Shown here: positions 1 to 8,092 of the stretch, one piece after another
How positions within the stretch are numbered: position 1 is the stretch's first letter
Layout: every line of letters begins with the position of its first letter
DNA from: Neorhizobium sp. SHOUNA12A
Lineage (GTDB): Bacteria > Pseudomonadota > Alphaproteobacteria > Rhizobiales > Rhizobiaceae
DNA: 43,564 nucleotides
Direction: 5' to 3'
Assembly: GCF_023006505.1 (NCBI RefSeq)
Contig: NZ_JALBGV010000050.1
Span: 1-43,564, forward strand
Position numbers and translations under genes: made by a program
The notes under the pieces: generated by a model
What the model was told of the DNA's origin: nothing
The model's database searches: none
What the model saw: the letters and a program-made list of their open reading frames with translations, nothing else

Positions 1-1281
1 CAGGCCGAGGCCGGTGCCGGACGCGTTGAGGTTGCGGGCCTCGTCGAGGCGGTAGAACGGCTTGAAGACATCCTCGCGCGACCCTGCCGGAATGCCGGGG
101 CCGTCGTCGTCGAGCGTCAGCGTCAGCCATTTGGCGCTGTGCCGCGCGTCCACATGCAGCGATTTGGCGTAACGCTCGCTGTTGGACACGAGGTTGGCGA
201 CCAGCCGGGTGAAGGCGTTGGGGCGCACGGCGATCTCGTCCTCGCCGTCGATCTCGTAGGTCATGGTCTTGCCGTGCAGGGTAAATTCCAGGCACAGCTT
301 TTCCAGCAGCTCGCTCAGGCGCAACTCGCCGAAGTCCTCTTCAGCTTCGCCCTTGGCGAAGGCGAGATAACCTTCCAGCATCGACTGCATATCGTCGACG
401 TCCTGGCCCATGCCGGCCAGTTCCGGCTTGTTGCCGGCGAGCGCCAGCTGCAGCTTGAAGCGGGTGAGGATGGTCCTCAAGTCGTGGCTGATGCCGGCGA
501 GCATGGCGGTGCGCTGTTCCATCTGCCGCTCGATGCGTTCGCGCATCTGGATGAAGGCAAGCCCGGCGCGGCGGATTTCTTCAGCGCCGCGCGGGGAGAA
601 GCCGTCGGTCCTCTGCCCCTTGCCGAAGCTCTCGGCAGCGCTCGCAAGCGTCAGGATCGGCCGGATCTGGCCGCGCAGGAAAAGGATAGAGATGATGACC
701 AGAACGAAGGCGGCGCCGATCATCCAGACGAGGAAGATGTGGGTGTTCGAGGCATAGGTGGAGCCGCGGCGGACGAAAACGCGCAACACCCTGGTGTCGA
801 ACTTGATGCGGATCTCGACGAGTCGGCTGTCGCCCACCGTATCGATCCAGAAGGGCATCTGTATCTGGCGGGTGATCTGCTCGGCGAGGATGTCGTCGAG
901 GATGGCGAAGAAGGGGCGGGAGCGGGGCGGCGGCAGCTGGCCGTTTTCCTCGACCGCGATGGTGAGGTTCAGCGCGTCGCTGGCGATGCGGCTGATGGCA
1001 TCATAGTTGCTATCCTGGGGATAGGCCTGGATCACCTCGATAATGCCGGCGATATCGCGGACGGTGCTTTCCGACAGGCGGTCGGTGACCATGCGCCAGT
1101 GCCGTTCCATGAAGACGGAGGCGACGACGCCCTGCAGAAGCAGCATCGGCAGGATGACGATCAAAAGCGAGCGGGTGTAGAGCCCGGTCGGCAGGCGGCG
1201 GCGCAGCCAGCGGGTCATCGGCCGCCAGCCCGGCAAAGTGAGCCGGTCCATGTCGCGCTTCAGAGAGTCGAAAAATGCCAT
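1..1281 (-). CDS. Sensor histidine kinase, EnvZ-like, C-terminus cut by window edge
   Basis: Membrane histidine kinase that would phosphorylate the response regulator encoded just upstream. The frame is open from an ATG at 1281 (preceded by GAAGGCAGG) to the window edge, about 427 residues. A first TM segment lies near residues 37-57, a periplasmic part follows to about 180, a second TM segment lies near 183-203, then a HAMP-like linker. The phospho-acceptor is His266 in GISHDLRT; the N box (NLVSNSERYAK), G1 box (DDDGPGIP), F box (FKPFYRLD) and G2 (GTGLGL) follow, so only a short C-terminal tail is missing. Oddity: the residue normally proline in HDLRTPLTR is isoleucine (HDLRTILTR). It starts 31 bases after the regulator and is probably in one operon with it. 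The stimulus is unknown. Confidence 0.93.
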   Translation of the reverse strand, partial: MAFFDSLKRDMDRLTLPGWRPMTRWLRRRLPTGLYTRSLLIVILPMLLLQGVVASVFMERHWRMVTDRLSESTVRDIAGIIEVIQAYPQDSNYDAISRIASDALNLTIAVEENGQLPPPRSRPFFAILDDILAEQITRQIQMPFWIDTVGDSRLVEIRIKFDTRVLRVFVRRGSTYASNTHIFLVWMIGAAFVLVIISILFLRGQIRPILTLASAAESFGKGQRTDGFSPRGAEEIRRAGLAFIQMRERIERQMEQRTAMLAGISHDLRTILTRFKLQLALAGNKPELAGMGQDVDDMQSMLEGYLAFAKGEAEEDFGELRLSELLEKLCLEFTLHGKTMTYEIDGEDEIAVRPNAFTRLVANLVSNSERYAKSLHVDARHSAKWLTLTLDDDGPGIPAGSREDVFKPFYRLDEARNLNASGTGLGL

Positions 1282-1312
1282 CCTGCCTTCAGCCTGTGCC
1301 GGGTCTCTTCGG

Positions 1313-2011
1313 CTAATCGATACTCAGCCTGTATCCGATGCCGCGCACCGTCTGGAGATAGACGGGATTGGCCGGATCCTCCTCGATCTTACGCCGCAAA
1401 CGATTGATCTGCACGTCGATCGTGCGCTCGCCGACCTCCGCGTCATCGCCGATCAGCTCGTGGCGGGGAATGGTATCGCCGGCGCGCAGCGCGAAAAGAA
1501 GCATGATCTCCTGTTCGCGATCGGTCAGCCGGATGGTTTCGGCGGCCCTGCGCAATTCCTTGCGCGGGATCGAGAAGGTGAAGGGGCCGAACATGATCTG
1601 CTCGATCTTCGGCGTATCAGGCGAAGTGCTGCGGCGCAGGATATTGTTGATGCGCAGGACCAGTTCGCGCGGATCGAAGGGTTTCGACAGATAATCGTCG
1701 GCGCCCGCTTCGAGACCGGCGATGCGGGATTCCGATTCGGCGCGGGCGGTCAGCAGGATCACCGGCACCGTCTTCTTCTGGTAGAGCGATTGGGTGAGGG
1801 AAATGCCGGATTCGCCGGGCATCATCACGTCGAGGATGATCAGATCGAAATGCAGGCCTTCGAGCTTGCGGCGGGCCTCGGCTGCATCGCCGGCGACGGT
1901 GATGCGAAATCCCTGTTCCATCAGGTAGCGGTTCAGGAGATCGCGGATACGCGTGTCGTCGTCGACCACGAGAAGATGAGGCGCATCGTCGGAAGGCTGC
2001 AGTTTCGTCAT
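1313..2011 (-). CDS. petR: OmpR-family response regulator, PetR-like
   Basis: Two-component DNA-binding response regulator of 232 residues. The receiver domain (about 12-125) has the acidic pair Asp17/Asp18, the phospho-acceptor Asp61 in LILDVMMPG, Thr88 and the conserved Lys110 in LSKPFD. A winged-helix domain (about 140-230) ends in the typical OmpR/PhoB signature YLQTVRGIGYRL. A MarR-family gene lies 14 bases upstream and a histidine kinase 31 bases downstream on the same strand, so the three are likely cotranscribed. The MarR plus OmpR-type regulator arrangement matches PetP-PetR, known from Rhodobacter capsulatus, where it is needed for cytochrome gene expression. The symbol rests on context and overall resemblance, not on a search; targets here are unknown. 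Confidence 0.93.
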   Translation of the reverse strand: MTKLQPSDDAPHLLVVDDDTRIRDLLNRYLMEQGFRITVAGDAAEARRKLEGLHFDLIILDVMMPGESGISLTQSLYQKKTVPVILLTARAESESRIAGLEAGADDYLSKPFDPRELVLRINNILRRSTSPDTPKIEQIMFGPFTFSIPRKELRRAAETIRLTDREQEIMLLFALRAGDTIPRHELIGDDAEVGERTIDVQINRLRRKIEEDPANPVYLQTVRGIGYRLSID

Positions 2012-2025
2012 CTCAAAGGTCCCAC

Positions 2026-2541
2026 TTAATCCATATCGCTGTCGACAGGCTCGAGGCTTTCGTCGCGGCCGCGCATGCGGCGCAGGAATTCCTTGACCGA
2101 GGCCCGCGTGTCCGGGGTCAGTTCCTCCATGGCGCGAGCGATACGGCGCGATTGCGGCTCGGAAAGGGCGAGCGCCAGTTCACGGCCTGCAAGGGTCGGG
2201 TAGAGCCTGCGTTGGCGGCGATCCTTGGCGCCGGCCATCTGGCGAATATAACCCGATTCGATCAATTGCTTGAGCACGCGCGCGAGGCTCTGCTTGGTGA
2301 TCTGTAGCGTATCGAGAAGGTCGGTGACCATCATGCCCGGTTGGCGGGATACGAAATAGACGACGCGGTGGTGGGCGCGGCCCATGCCGATCTTGGCGAG
2401 GATCGCATCCGGATCGGACACGAAATCACGGTAGGCGAAGAAAAGCAGTTCGATGGTCTCGAAGTCGATCTGGGCTTCGTCGACTGCCGGCATTGTCGGC
2501 AGGACCTTCTTGACGGCTTTTCCCGTCGATGCGCGCGACAC
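2026..2541 (-). CDS. petP: MarR-family transcriptional regulator, PetP-like
   Basis: Winged-helix regulator of about 171 residues. The core HTH is visible in VTDLLDTLQITKQSLARVLKQLIESGYI, followed by the wing GAKDRRQRRLYPT, both typical of MarR proteins. I prefer the GTG start at 2541 because AAGGA lies about eight bases upstream; an in-frame GTG at 2577 has no ribosome binding site, and an ATG further in would remove N-terminal sequence only. The gene is first of an apparent three-gene operon with the response regulator and histidine kinase. In Rhodobacter the equivalent PetP acts with PetR. About 206 bases of non-coding DNA upstream, shared with the convergent-facing end of the SH3 gene, should hold the operon promoter, but I could not fix one. 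Confidence 0.88.
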   Translation of the reverse strand: MSRASTGKAVKKVLPTMPAVDEAQIDFETIELLFFAYRDFVSDPDAILAKIGMGRAHHRVVYFVSRQPGMMVTDLLDTLQITKQSLARVLKQLIESGYIRQMAGAKDRRQRRLYPTLAGRELALALSEPQSRRIARAMEELTPDTRASVKEFLRRMRGRDESLEPVDSDMD

Positions 2542-2747
2542 TCGCGTTTCCTTTCCCTTTATGGCTCTTGTGCCCACGCTCAGATGCCCGTGGAGCCGAA
2601 GCTCTTATTTGCTGATTTCACAGTGTAACCTGACGCATGTCATAAAGCGCGAACAGGCTGAACAATCAACAGCATTTGTTGGGGAAGGCGAGTGGCCGCG
2701 GGCCATGGGACAAGGGCGCTGCCAGACAGCGCCCCTTGCGATAAAGC

Positions 2748-3419
2748 TCACTCGTAGATGTGGACGATGCGGCGGGTGCCGGGATCGACAAGAACCGGGC
2801 GGTCGTTGACCACGACATAATCATAATCGTAATCGGGCACTTGCCGGACCACGACACCGGGCGGCAACGTCGCGCCGATCGCCACTTCGTTGCGGACATA
2901 GACCGGCTCGGCCGGGTGCTCTTCTATATAGCTGATCACGGTTTCCGGCGGGTCGACAGGCTCGACGGCGCCGACTGGGCCGAGCAGGATATCGCCCGGA
3001 CCGGGGACGGGGGCCGGCGGAGCGACGCTTGCGGTCGTCTCATGAGCGACGCCTGCAGTCGTCTCATAGGTGACGGACGGCACTTCGTACTGGGTGCGAT
3101 ATTCCTCAACCGCGACCGCCGAGCCGTTGTGGCGGATTGTCAGGTATTCCGCGTAGACCCAGCCGCGCATGCCGTTGACGTCGATGCGGCACCATTTGCT
3201 ACCCTTGAGGCAACCGTCCATCATGGCCGGGCTGCCGCGGGTGGCCATCCCGATTTCGGGATAGTTCTGGCCGGGACCGGAGCGGACGATGATGTCCGAG
3301 GCGGTCGTGGTGGTCATCTGCGCCTGGGCGGGCAGGGCGAGCGCCGAAAGGACGGCGCCGAGGCCCAGCCATGTCAGGTCCCGCCACTTCAATTCCGGGC
3401 ATTTCAACCAAGTCGTCAT
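2748..3419 (-). CDS. Exported SH3-domain / DUF1236 protein
   Basis: Predicted exported protein of about 223 residues with unknown role. A hydrophobic signal peptide ends at ALPAQAQM. A bacterial SH3 domain follows (about 35-95; SDIIVRSGPGQNYPEIG and CRIDVNGMRGWVYAEYL), then a Pro/Thr/Val-rich linker holding a short tandem duplication (ETTAGVAH / ETTASVAP, from a roughly 24-base repeat near 3022-3072), and a DUF1236 domain at the C-terminus (LPPGVVVRQVP, VVVNDRPVLVDPGTRRIV). The ATG at 3419 is chosen over one at 3434 because AGGAG lies 8 bases before it, overlapping the upstream ATG. SH3/DUF1236 proteins are common in Rhizobiales envelopes; binding to peptidoglycan is an inference from the SH3 fold. 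Confidence 0.85.
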   Translation of the reverse strand: MTTWLKCPELKWRDLTWLGLGAVLSALALPAQAQMTTTTASDIIVRSGPGQNYPEIGMATRGSPAMMDGCLKGSKWCRIDVNGMRGWVYAEYLTIRHNGSAVAVEEYRTQYEVPSVTYETTAGVAHETTASVAPPAPVPGPGDILLGPVGAVEPVDPPETVISYIEEHPAEPVYVRNEVAIGATLPPGVVVRQVPDYDYDYVVVNDRPVLVDPGTRRIVHIYE

Positions 3420-3586
3420 GGATTTTCTCCTCATGTTGACTGGCAGGGTAACACCCCGCGTGTCCGGTGGTTCCGCCGAATGCGGGTGGATTCTGCAAGC
3501 TGTGGCGGGGGGCCACAGCTATAAAGAGGCACGGAACCTTTATGCCGCCAGTCCATTGATCCCGCCATAAACACCGGAGAGACCTC

Positions 3587-3793
3587 ATGACGACCCAGAC
3601 GATGACCGCCCAGACCTTTGCCGCGCTGCCCCCGATCCGCATGGAAACATTGAGCCCCTCACATCCGCTCAAGAGCTTGCTGATGACTGTTTTCGTGCTG
3701 AAGATCTTGGTTGCGGCTTTCCTGATCGCCACCGTATCGCTCGCGCCACCGGTTTCCCCTGACGCCCATTACACGACCCTTGCCTCGAATTGA
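3587..3793 (+). CDS. Small single-pass membrane protein, unknown function
   Basis: A 68-residue frame starting at an ATG with GGAGAG seven bases upstream. The N-terminal half is polar and Thr/Pro-rich; residues 29-53 form one hydrophobic segment (LLMTVFVLKILVAAFLIATVSLA) with a short outside tail. I do not recognise a family. It is divergent from the SH3/DUF1236 gene, with about 167 bases between, so they might share a regulatory region. The good ribosome binding site and a coherent membrane segment favour a real gene, but a protein this short could still be spurious. Confidence 0.5.
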   Translation: MTTQTMTAQTFAALPPIRMETLSPSHPLKSLLMTVFVLKILVAAFLIATVSLAPPVSPDAHYTTLASN

Positions 3794-3863
3794 TCTTTTC
3801 GGCTGAAATGCCCTGCGTTTATCGGTATACCCCGGCAAGCATCATCGTTTAGGCCGAGGCACC

Positions 3864-4541
3864 ATGGGCAAGTTACAGGCCGGAATCACTCCGGTTACGC
3901 CATTCCAGCAGAACTGCACGATCCTCTTCGACGACGAGACTAAAGAGGGCGTGGTCGTCGATCCGGGCGGCGATGTACCGACCATCCTTCAGGTCATCGA
4001 GGAAAACGGCGTCACCCTCAAGGAGATCTGGTTGACGCACGGGCATATCGACCATGCGGGCGGCGCGGACGAATTGCGCGAGGCGCTCGGCATCCAGGTG
4101 ATCGGTCCCCACGAGGCGGACCTGCCGTTGCTGCAGCGCCTTGAGACGCAGGCGGAAAAATTCGGGGTGAAGATGGCGGTGCGCAACGTCGTGCCGGACC
4201 GCTGGCTGAACGAAGGAGACAAGGTTTCATTCGGCGAGCATGTGTTCGAGATCTTCCATTGCCCCGGACATGCGCCCGGGCACGTGATCTACTACAACCG
4301 GGCCCAGGGTTTTGCACATCTCGGCGACGTGTTGTTCAACGGCTCGATCGGGCGCACGGATCTGCCGGGCGGAGACCACGATACGCTACTCGCCTCGATC
4401 CGCGACAAGGTTCTGCCGCTCGGCGACGAGGTCGGATTCATCTGCGGCCACGGGCCGGGCAGCAGGATTGGCGACGAACGGCGCACCAATCCATTCCTGC
4501 GCGGCCTCGGTGGACCGAAGCCGCAACACACGTCGGTTTAA
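3864..4541 (+). CDS. MBL-fold metallo-hydrolase, glyoxalase II-like
   Basis: Metallo-beta-lactamase-fold hydrolase of 225 residues, cytosolic. The zinc motif THGHIDHAGG gives His59, His61, Asp63 and His64; further ligand positions are seen in CPGHAPGH and LGDVLFNGSIGRTDLPGGD, and a terminal ICGHGPGS. The length and the N-terminal TPFQQNCTILFDD resemble the YcbL subgroup of hydroxyacylglutathione-hydrolase-like enzymes rather than full GloB, which has an extra C-terminal substrate domain. The likely reaction is thioester hydrolysis, but the substrate cannot be read from the sequence. It ends head-on with the cold-shock gene, and the shared terminator begins right at its stop codon. Confidence 0.9.
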   Translation: MGKLQAGITPVTPFQQNCTILFDDETKEGVVVDPGGDVPTILQVIEENGVTLKEIWLTHGHIDHAGGADELREALGIQVIGPHEADLPLLQRLETQAEKFGVKMAVRNVVPDRWLNEGDKVSFGEHVFEIFHCPGHAPGHVIYYNRAQGFAHLGDVLFNGSIGRTDLPGGDHDTLLASIRDKVLPLGDEVGFICGHGPGSRIGDERRTNPFLRGLGGPKPQHTSV

Positions 4542-4567
4542 AAAAAACCCGGCATCTTCTGCCGGGC
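4538..4567 (-). terminator. Intrinsic terminator of the cold-shock gene
   Basis: Seven-base stem CCCGGCA/TGCCGGG with a five-base loop, followed on the minus strand by eight T residues. It sits 30 bases after the stop of the cold-shock gene and abuts the stop of the convergent MBL hydrolase. Confidence 0.85.
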
Positions 4568-4597
4568 TTCAACTCGAAATGGCAAGCCTCGGAAGGC

Positions 4598-4813
4598 TTA
4601 GCCGGCGATCTGCAGATTGACGGCCTTGGGGCCTTTGCCGCGACGATCCGGTTCCGTGTCGAAGCTTACTTTCTGGTTTTCCGACAATCCGGACAGGCCG
4701 GAAGCCTGTACGGCAGAGATATGAACAAAGATATCGGCGCCACCATTGTCAGGCTTGATAAAGCCGAAGCCTTTGTCGGTATTGAAGAATTTTACAGTGC
4801 CAGTCTCGGCCAT
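4598..4813 (-). CDS. cspA: Cold-shock protein CspA family
   Basis: Single cold-shock domain of 71 residues, acting as an RNA/single-strand DNA chaperone. The RNP1 motif (KGFGFI, residues 14-19) and the RNP2-like motif (DIFVHIS, 28-34) are intact, with the aromatic residues expected to stack on nucleobases. The length is typical of stand-alone Csp proteins. A clear terminator follows. Upstream lies a gene-free stretch of over 500 bases, which would allow the long 5' leader many csp transcripts have; I could not see a defined cold-shock element there. The symbol denotes the family; rhizobia carry several paralogues. Confidence 0.93.
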   Translation of the reverse strand: MAETGTVKFFNTDKGFGFIKPDNGGADIFVHISAVQASGLSGLSENQKVSFDTEPDRRGKGPKAVNLQIAG

Positions 4814-5342
4814 GCAGCAGGTCCTTTTCTCTCTGTCCGTGTTCAGCGGCGGACAGCATCACAGTGTAGCCCCGAAGGGCGGCGGCAGGCAGCTTTAAGA
4901 AAGGGTCCCTGTCTTTACCGCGATGACCGGAAGGAATTGCTTTGAAATCTCCGCCCCCGGTCTACCGCCCGAAGTCTTAGCGCCTTCGGAGCGCGTCATT
5001 ATAGGTCTTCCCATGCTCGTAAATTGCCCGAACTTGCACAGAGTGCTGTGTTTATCGAAAATTGGCAAGAAAAAGTTTTTTGAACTGTTGCCACAATGAG
5101 AAATTGCAGATCGCCAGAACCCCTGAAAATGCGGGCTTTGCGCGTTTCTTTGCGCCCCGGGAACGCAAATCCATCGCCGGCAATGCTTCCTTAACCCTGT
5201 TCTGTGCCATTTTGGCGCTAAGGGCGCGAAAAGAAAAAATTTCGCCATTCAAAGGTTTCAGGCGGCGCGAAGGCTGCTTAGGTATCGATGATCGCCGCCA
5301 CGGCGGTAGCCGTCCAGGGCGTGAAAATTGCCGTTTGCCGCA
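4814..5342. other. 529-base gene-free stretch between cspA and the EAL gene
   Basis: No convincing gene. Several open frames cross it on both strands, but none has a ribosome binding site plus a recognisable protein. It is less GC-rich than the flanks around 5040-5110 and 5220-5260. It should contain the cspA promoter and leader; near 5070-5110 and 5150-5240 there are short GC-rich inverted repeats that I cannot assign. Confidence 0.5.
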
Positions 5343-6293
5343 TCATTCGCCGTTTGATTGCCGGCGGCCGAAGGCACGGGCAGGTCTTGCGAATACCGGC
5401 TTTGGGAGAACCGGAGGAGGGGCAACGACTGCGGCCCGGCCGATGCCGAGTGTGATGTCGTTGCCGCTTGCCTGGGGCGGCGCGAAGTCGGCAAAACTTT
5501 CTGGAAAGTTCTCGTTGAATGTCGTCGGTGCCAGTTCGGGCCGGGCAAGGGCATACCCCTGCATCAGCGGCACGCCGAGTTCCTCGCACAGATCCACCTG
5601 CCAGAGCTCTTCGAGCCCTTCGAAGATGGGGTCGATACCATCGTCGAGCATCTGCCGAACGATGACGCGCAGCAGCGCGTAACCGGCGGAATTGTCGAGG
5701 AAGTCGCGCACCCAGGCGGCCTCGAATTTCACGTAGTCCGGCTTGATGCGCTTCAGACGGTCGAGATCGGAATCGCGGGCGCCGTAGTCGTCGATGGCGA
5801 TGCGAAAGCCGACCGCCTGCATGTGCTCGGTGAAGGCGACGACAATGTCATCCGACGCACCGGATCTTTCGGAGATCTCGCAGACGATCCGATCGGGCGC
5901 CAGGCCAGCCTCGTGGCTGGCGACCTTGATGCGATCGACTTCCTGGCGCATTTCCTGGGACGTGCGGAAGAGGCCGGGATGGAACTTGACGAAGATCCCG
6001 GCGCGGGACCGGTTCAGCCGGCCGGTGTTCAAGATGTGAATGGTGCGCAGGATGCTGTCGACATCGGCCATGTCGACGGGGGACACGAGCGGAAAGAACT
6101 CGGCCGGCGACACCGGTTCGTTGTCGCGGGAGGCGCGCAGCAGACCCTCGAAAGCTTCGATTTCAAGGCCGGTTTCCGGACCGGAGCGAAGGATCGGCTG
6201 CAGCGCGGATTGCAGCAGGAAAGGGCCGTAGACGGTGGAAAACGACCCGTTGTCGCTGCGAACCAGATTGGCGAAGATGCTTCTCGGCGTCAT
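5343..6293 (-). CDS. EAL-domain protein (c-di-GMP phosphodiesterase-like), unusual motifs
   Basis: About 316 residues with an EAL domain spanning roughly 20-260 and a Pro-rich tail. Key positions: EAFEGLLR in place of the usual EALLR, CEISERS for the ExxE-type segment, AIDDYG for DDFG, KPDYVKFE for the DxxKxD segment (last Asp is Glu), FEGLEE for the EGVE glutamate and LMQGYAL for QGY. The asparagine expected in the second metal-site strand (NxS) is not evident in FVKFHP. So most acidic ligands remain but the site is atypical; it may be a weak phosphodiesterase or only bind c-di-GMP. There is no GGDEF, PAS or membrane segment. The start ATG at 6293 lacks a strong ribosome binding site. Confidence 0.82.
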   Translation of the reverse strand: MTPRSIFANLVRSDNGSFSTVYGPFLLQSALQPILRSGPETGLEIEAFEGLLRASRDNEPVSPAEFFPLVSPVDMADVDSILRTIHILNTGRLNRSRAGIFVKFHPGLFRTSQEMRQEVDRIKVASHEAGLAPDRIVCEISERSGASDDIVVAFTEHMQAVGFRIAIDDYGARDSDLDRLKRIKPDYVKFEAAWVRDFLDNSAGYALLRVIVRQMLDDGIDPIFEGLEELWQVDLCEELGVPLMQGYALARPELAPTTFNENFPESFADFAPPQASGNDITLGIGRAAVVAPPPVLPKPVFARPARAFGRRQSNGE

Positions 6294-6510
6294 GCCCGTG
6301 CCCGTCGATTTCCGTTATCCATCCCTTCTGGTTGTAGCAGCCAAGGGTTACGCGGCTGTAAACAAGGTTTCGAAGGTTTTAATCAGCTTCTTTCATGGTT
6401 CTCATTCAAGCTTTGTGCTTGAAACGGCGTCATAGTTTAGACATAGAGCGTACGGGCGGTTTTCGGCGCGCGATGCCGCCTTGTTCCAACAGCTCTTCAG
6501 GACGAAGATT

Positions 6511-7713
6511 ATGGCCTTTCTTGCCGACGCACTTTCCCGCGTAAAGCCCTCTGCCACCATCGCCGTTTCCCAGAAAGCCCGTGACCTCAAAGCAAAGGGC
6601 CGCGACGTAATCGGGCTCGGCGCAGGCGAGCCGGATTTCGATACGCCGGAAAACATCAAGAAAGCCGCCATCGACGCGATCAATCGCGGCGAGACCAAAT
6701 ATCCGCCGGTCTCCGGCATTCCGCAGCTTCGCGAGGCGATCGCCAAGAAGTTCAAGCGCGAAAACAATCTCGACTACACGCCGGCCCAGACGATCGTCGG
6801 CACTGGCGGAAAGCAGATTCTTTTCAACGCCTTCATGGCGACCTTGAACCCTGGCGATGAAGTCATCATCACCGCACCCTACTGGGTTTCCTATCCGGAG
6901 ATGGTTGCCATCTGCGGTGGTACCTCGGTGATCATCAAGGCGAGCCAGGAAAACAACTTCAAGGTGACAGCCGCCGATCTTGAAAAGGCGATCACGCCGA
7001 AGACCAAGTGGTTCCTGTTCAATTCGCCGTCCAACCCGTCGGGCGCGGCCTATAGCCATGACGAACTCAAGGCGTTGACCGACGTGCTCCTCAAGCACGA
7101 GCATGTCTGGGTGCTGACCGACGACATGTACGAGCACCTGACCTACGGCGACTTCAAGTTCGTCTCGCCGGCGGAAGTGGAGCCGAAGCTCTACAACCGC
7201 ACGCTGACGATGAACGGCGTTTCCAAGGCCTATGCGATGACCGGCTGGCGTATCGGTTATGCGGCCGGCCCGCTCGAACTGATCAAGGCGATGGATATGA
7301 TCCAAGGCCAGCAGACGTCAGGTGCCTGCACGATCGCTCAGTGGGCTTCCGTCGAGGCGCTCAACGGTCCGCAGGATTTCATCCCGGCCAACAAGAAGAT
7401 CTTCGAAGCGCGCCGCGACCTGGTGGTATCGATGCTGAACCAGGCGAAGGGCATCGTCTGCCCGTCTCCGGAAGGCGCCTTCTACGTCTACCCATCCTGC
7501 GCCGGTCTGATCGGCAAGACTTCGCCGTCGGGCAAGGTCATGGAGACCGACGAGGATTTCGTCACCGAGCTTCTGGAAACCGAAGGCGTGGCCGTCGTCC
7601 ACGGTTCGGCCTTCGGCCTCGGCCCCAATTTCCGCATTTCCTATGCGGCTTCGGAAGAACAGCTCGAAGAAGCCTGCAAGCGGATCCAGCGCTTCTGCGC
7701 AAACTGCAAGTAA
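6511..7713 (+). CDS. aatA: Aspartate aminotransferase, PLP-dependent class I
   Basis: Transaminase of 400 residues interconverting aspartate/2-oxoglutarate and oxaloacetate/glutamate in the cytosol. Fold-type I hallmarks: GLGAGEPDFDTP near 35-46, NSPSNPSGA with Asn175, TDDMYE with Asp204, and the PLP lysine Lys239 in NGVSKAYAMTGWRIGY; the substrate carboxylate arginine is in PNFRISYA near the C-terminus. Sequence type matches subgroup I-gamma AspAT, called aatA in rhizobia. The ATG at 6511 is preceded by AGGA at good spacing; an upstream TTG at 6481 is unlikely. It stands alone, and a GC-rich hairpin follows. Confidence 0.95.
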   Translation: MAFLADALSRVKPSATIAVSQKARDLKAKGRDVIGLGAGEPDFDTPENIKKAAIDAINRGETKYPPVSGIPQLREAIAKKFKRENNLDYTPAQTIVGTGGKQILFNAFMATLNPGDEVIITAPYWVSYPEMVAICGGTSVIIKASQENNFKVTAADLEKAITPKTKWFLFNSPSNPSGAAYSHDELKALTDVLLKHEHVWVLTDDMYEHLTYGDFKFVSPAEVEPKLYNRTLTMNGVSKAYAMTGWRIGYAAGPLELIKAMDMIQGQQTSGACTIAQWASVEALNGPQDFIPANKKIFEARRDLVVSMLNQAKGIVCPSPEGAFYVYPSCAGLIGKTSPSGKVMETDEDFVTELLETEGVAVVHGSAFGLGPNFRISYAASEEQLEEACKRIQRFCANCK

Positions 7714-7731
7714 GCTCTGGCGATTTCTGCA

Positions 7732-7767
7732 CGAAGCCCGCCGGCGACGGCGGGCTTCGTCGCTTTC
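7732..7767 (+). terminator. Hairpin after aatA, weak T-tract
   Basis: Eleven-base stem CGAAGCCCGCC/GGCGGGCTTCG with a six-base loop, 18 bases after the aatA stop. The following CGCTTT is a poor T-tract, so it may be an inefficient terminator or an mRNA 3'-end stabiliser. Confidence 0.65.
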
Positions 7768-7811
7768 AGGCGTCCGTTGACCACGGGGGCGACCGGACAT
7801 ACATTTCGGTT

Positions 7812-8090
7812 ATGAAAACCGTTTCTCTTCGCGAAGCTCAGGACCGCCTCGACGAACTTGCCCAGGATGTGGAGCAGGGCGAGACCGTGACGGTGACACG
7901 GGACGGCAAGCCGGTGTTCGATATCGTGCCGCATATCGAGGCAGTGGAACCGGAAAAGAAGGGCGGCATCAATCTTGAGGCGGCGCAAGCCTATCTGCGC
8001 GCCAGGGGTATTACCAATCCCTTCCCGTATATCGCCGACGACTTCGACGATCCGCTGCCGGAAGATTTCCTGCTGAGGCCGCTGCCTTAG
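7812..8090 (+). CDS. Phd/YefM-family antitoxin
   Basis: A 92-residue protein with the type II antitoxin N-terminal DNA-binding fold: MKTVSLREAQDRLDEL then GETVTVTRDGKPVFDIVPH, the Phd/YefM pattern. The acidic and aromatic C-terminal tail (PYIADDFDDPLPEDF) would be the part that wraps the toxin. It is directly followed by a PIN-domain toxin gene with two bases between stop and start, so both are cotranslated. Such pairs are usually autoregulated by the complex binding the promoter, here within the about 45 bases between the aatA hairpin and the ATG. The ribosome binding site is weak. Confidence 0.88.
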   Translation: MKTVSLREAQDRLDELAQDVEQGETVTVTRDGKPVFDIVPHIEAVEPEKKGGINLEAAQAYLRARGITNPFPYIADDFDDPLPEDFLLRPLP

Positions 8091-8092
8091 TG

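Noticed and set aside
4895..5248. Open frames of 66-117 codons upstream of cspA
   Set aside because: No ribosome binding site, no family, and Ser/Arg-rich composition; probably non-coding leader and promoter DNA.
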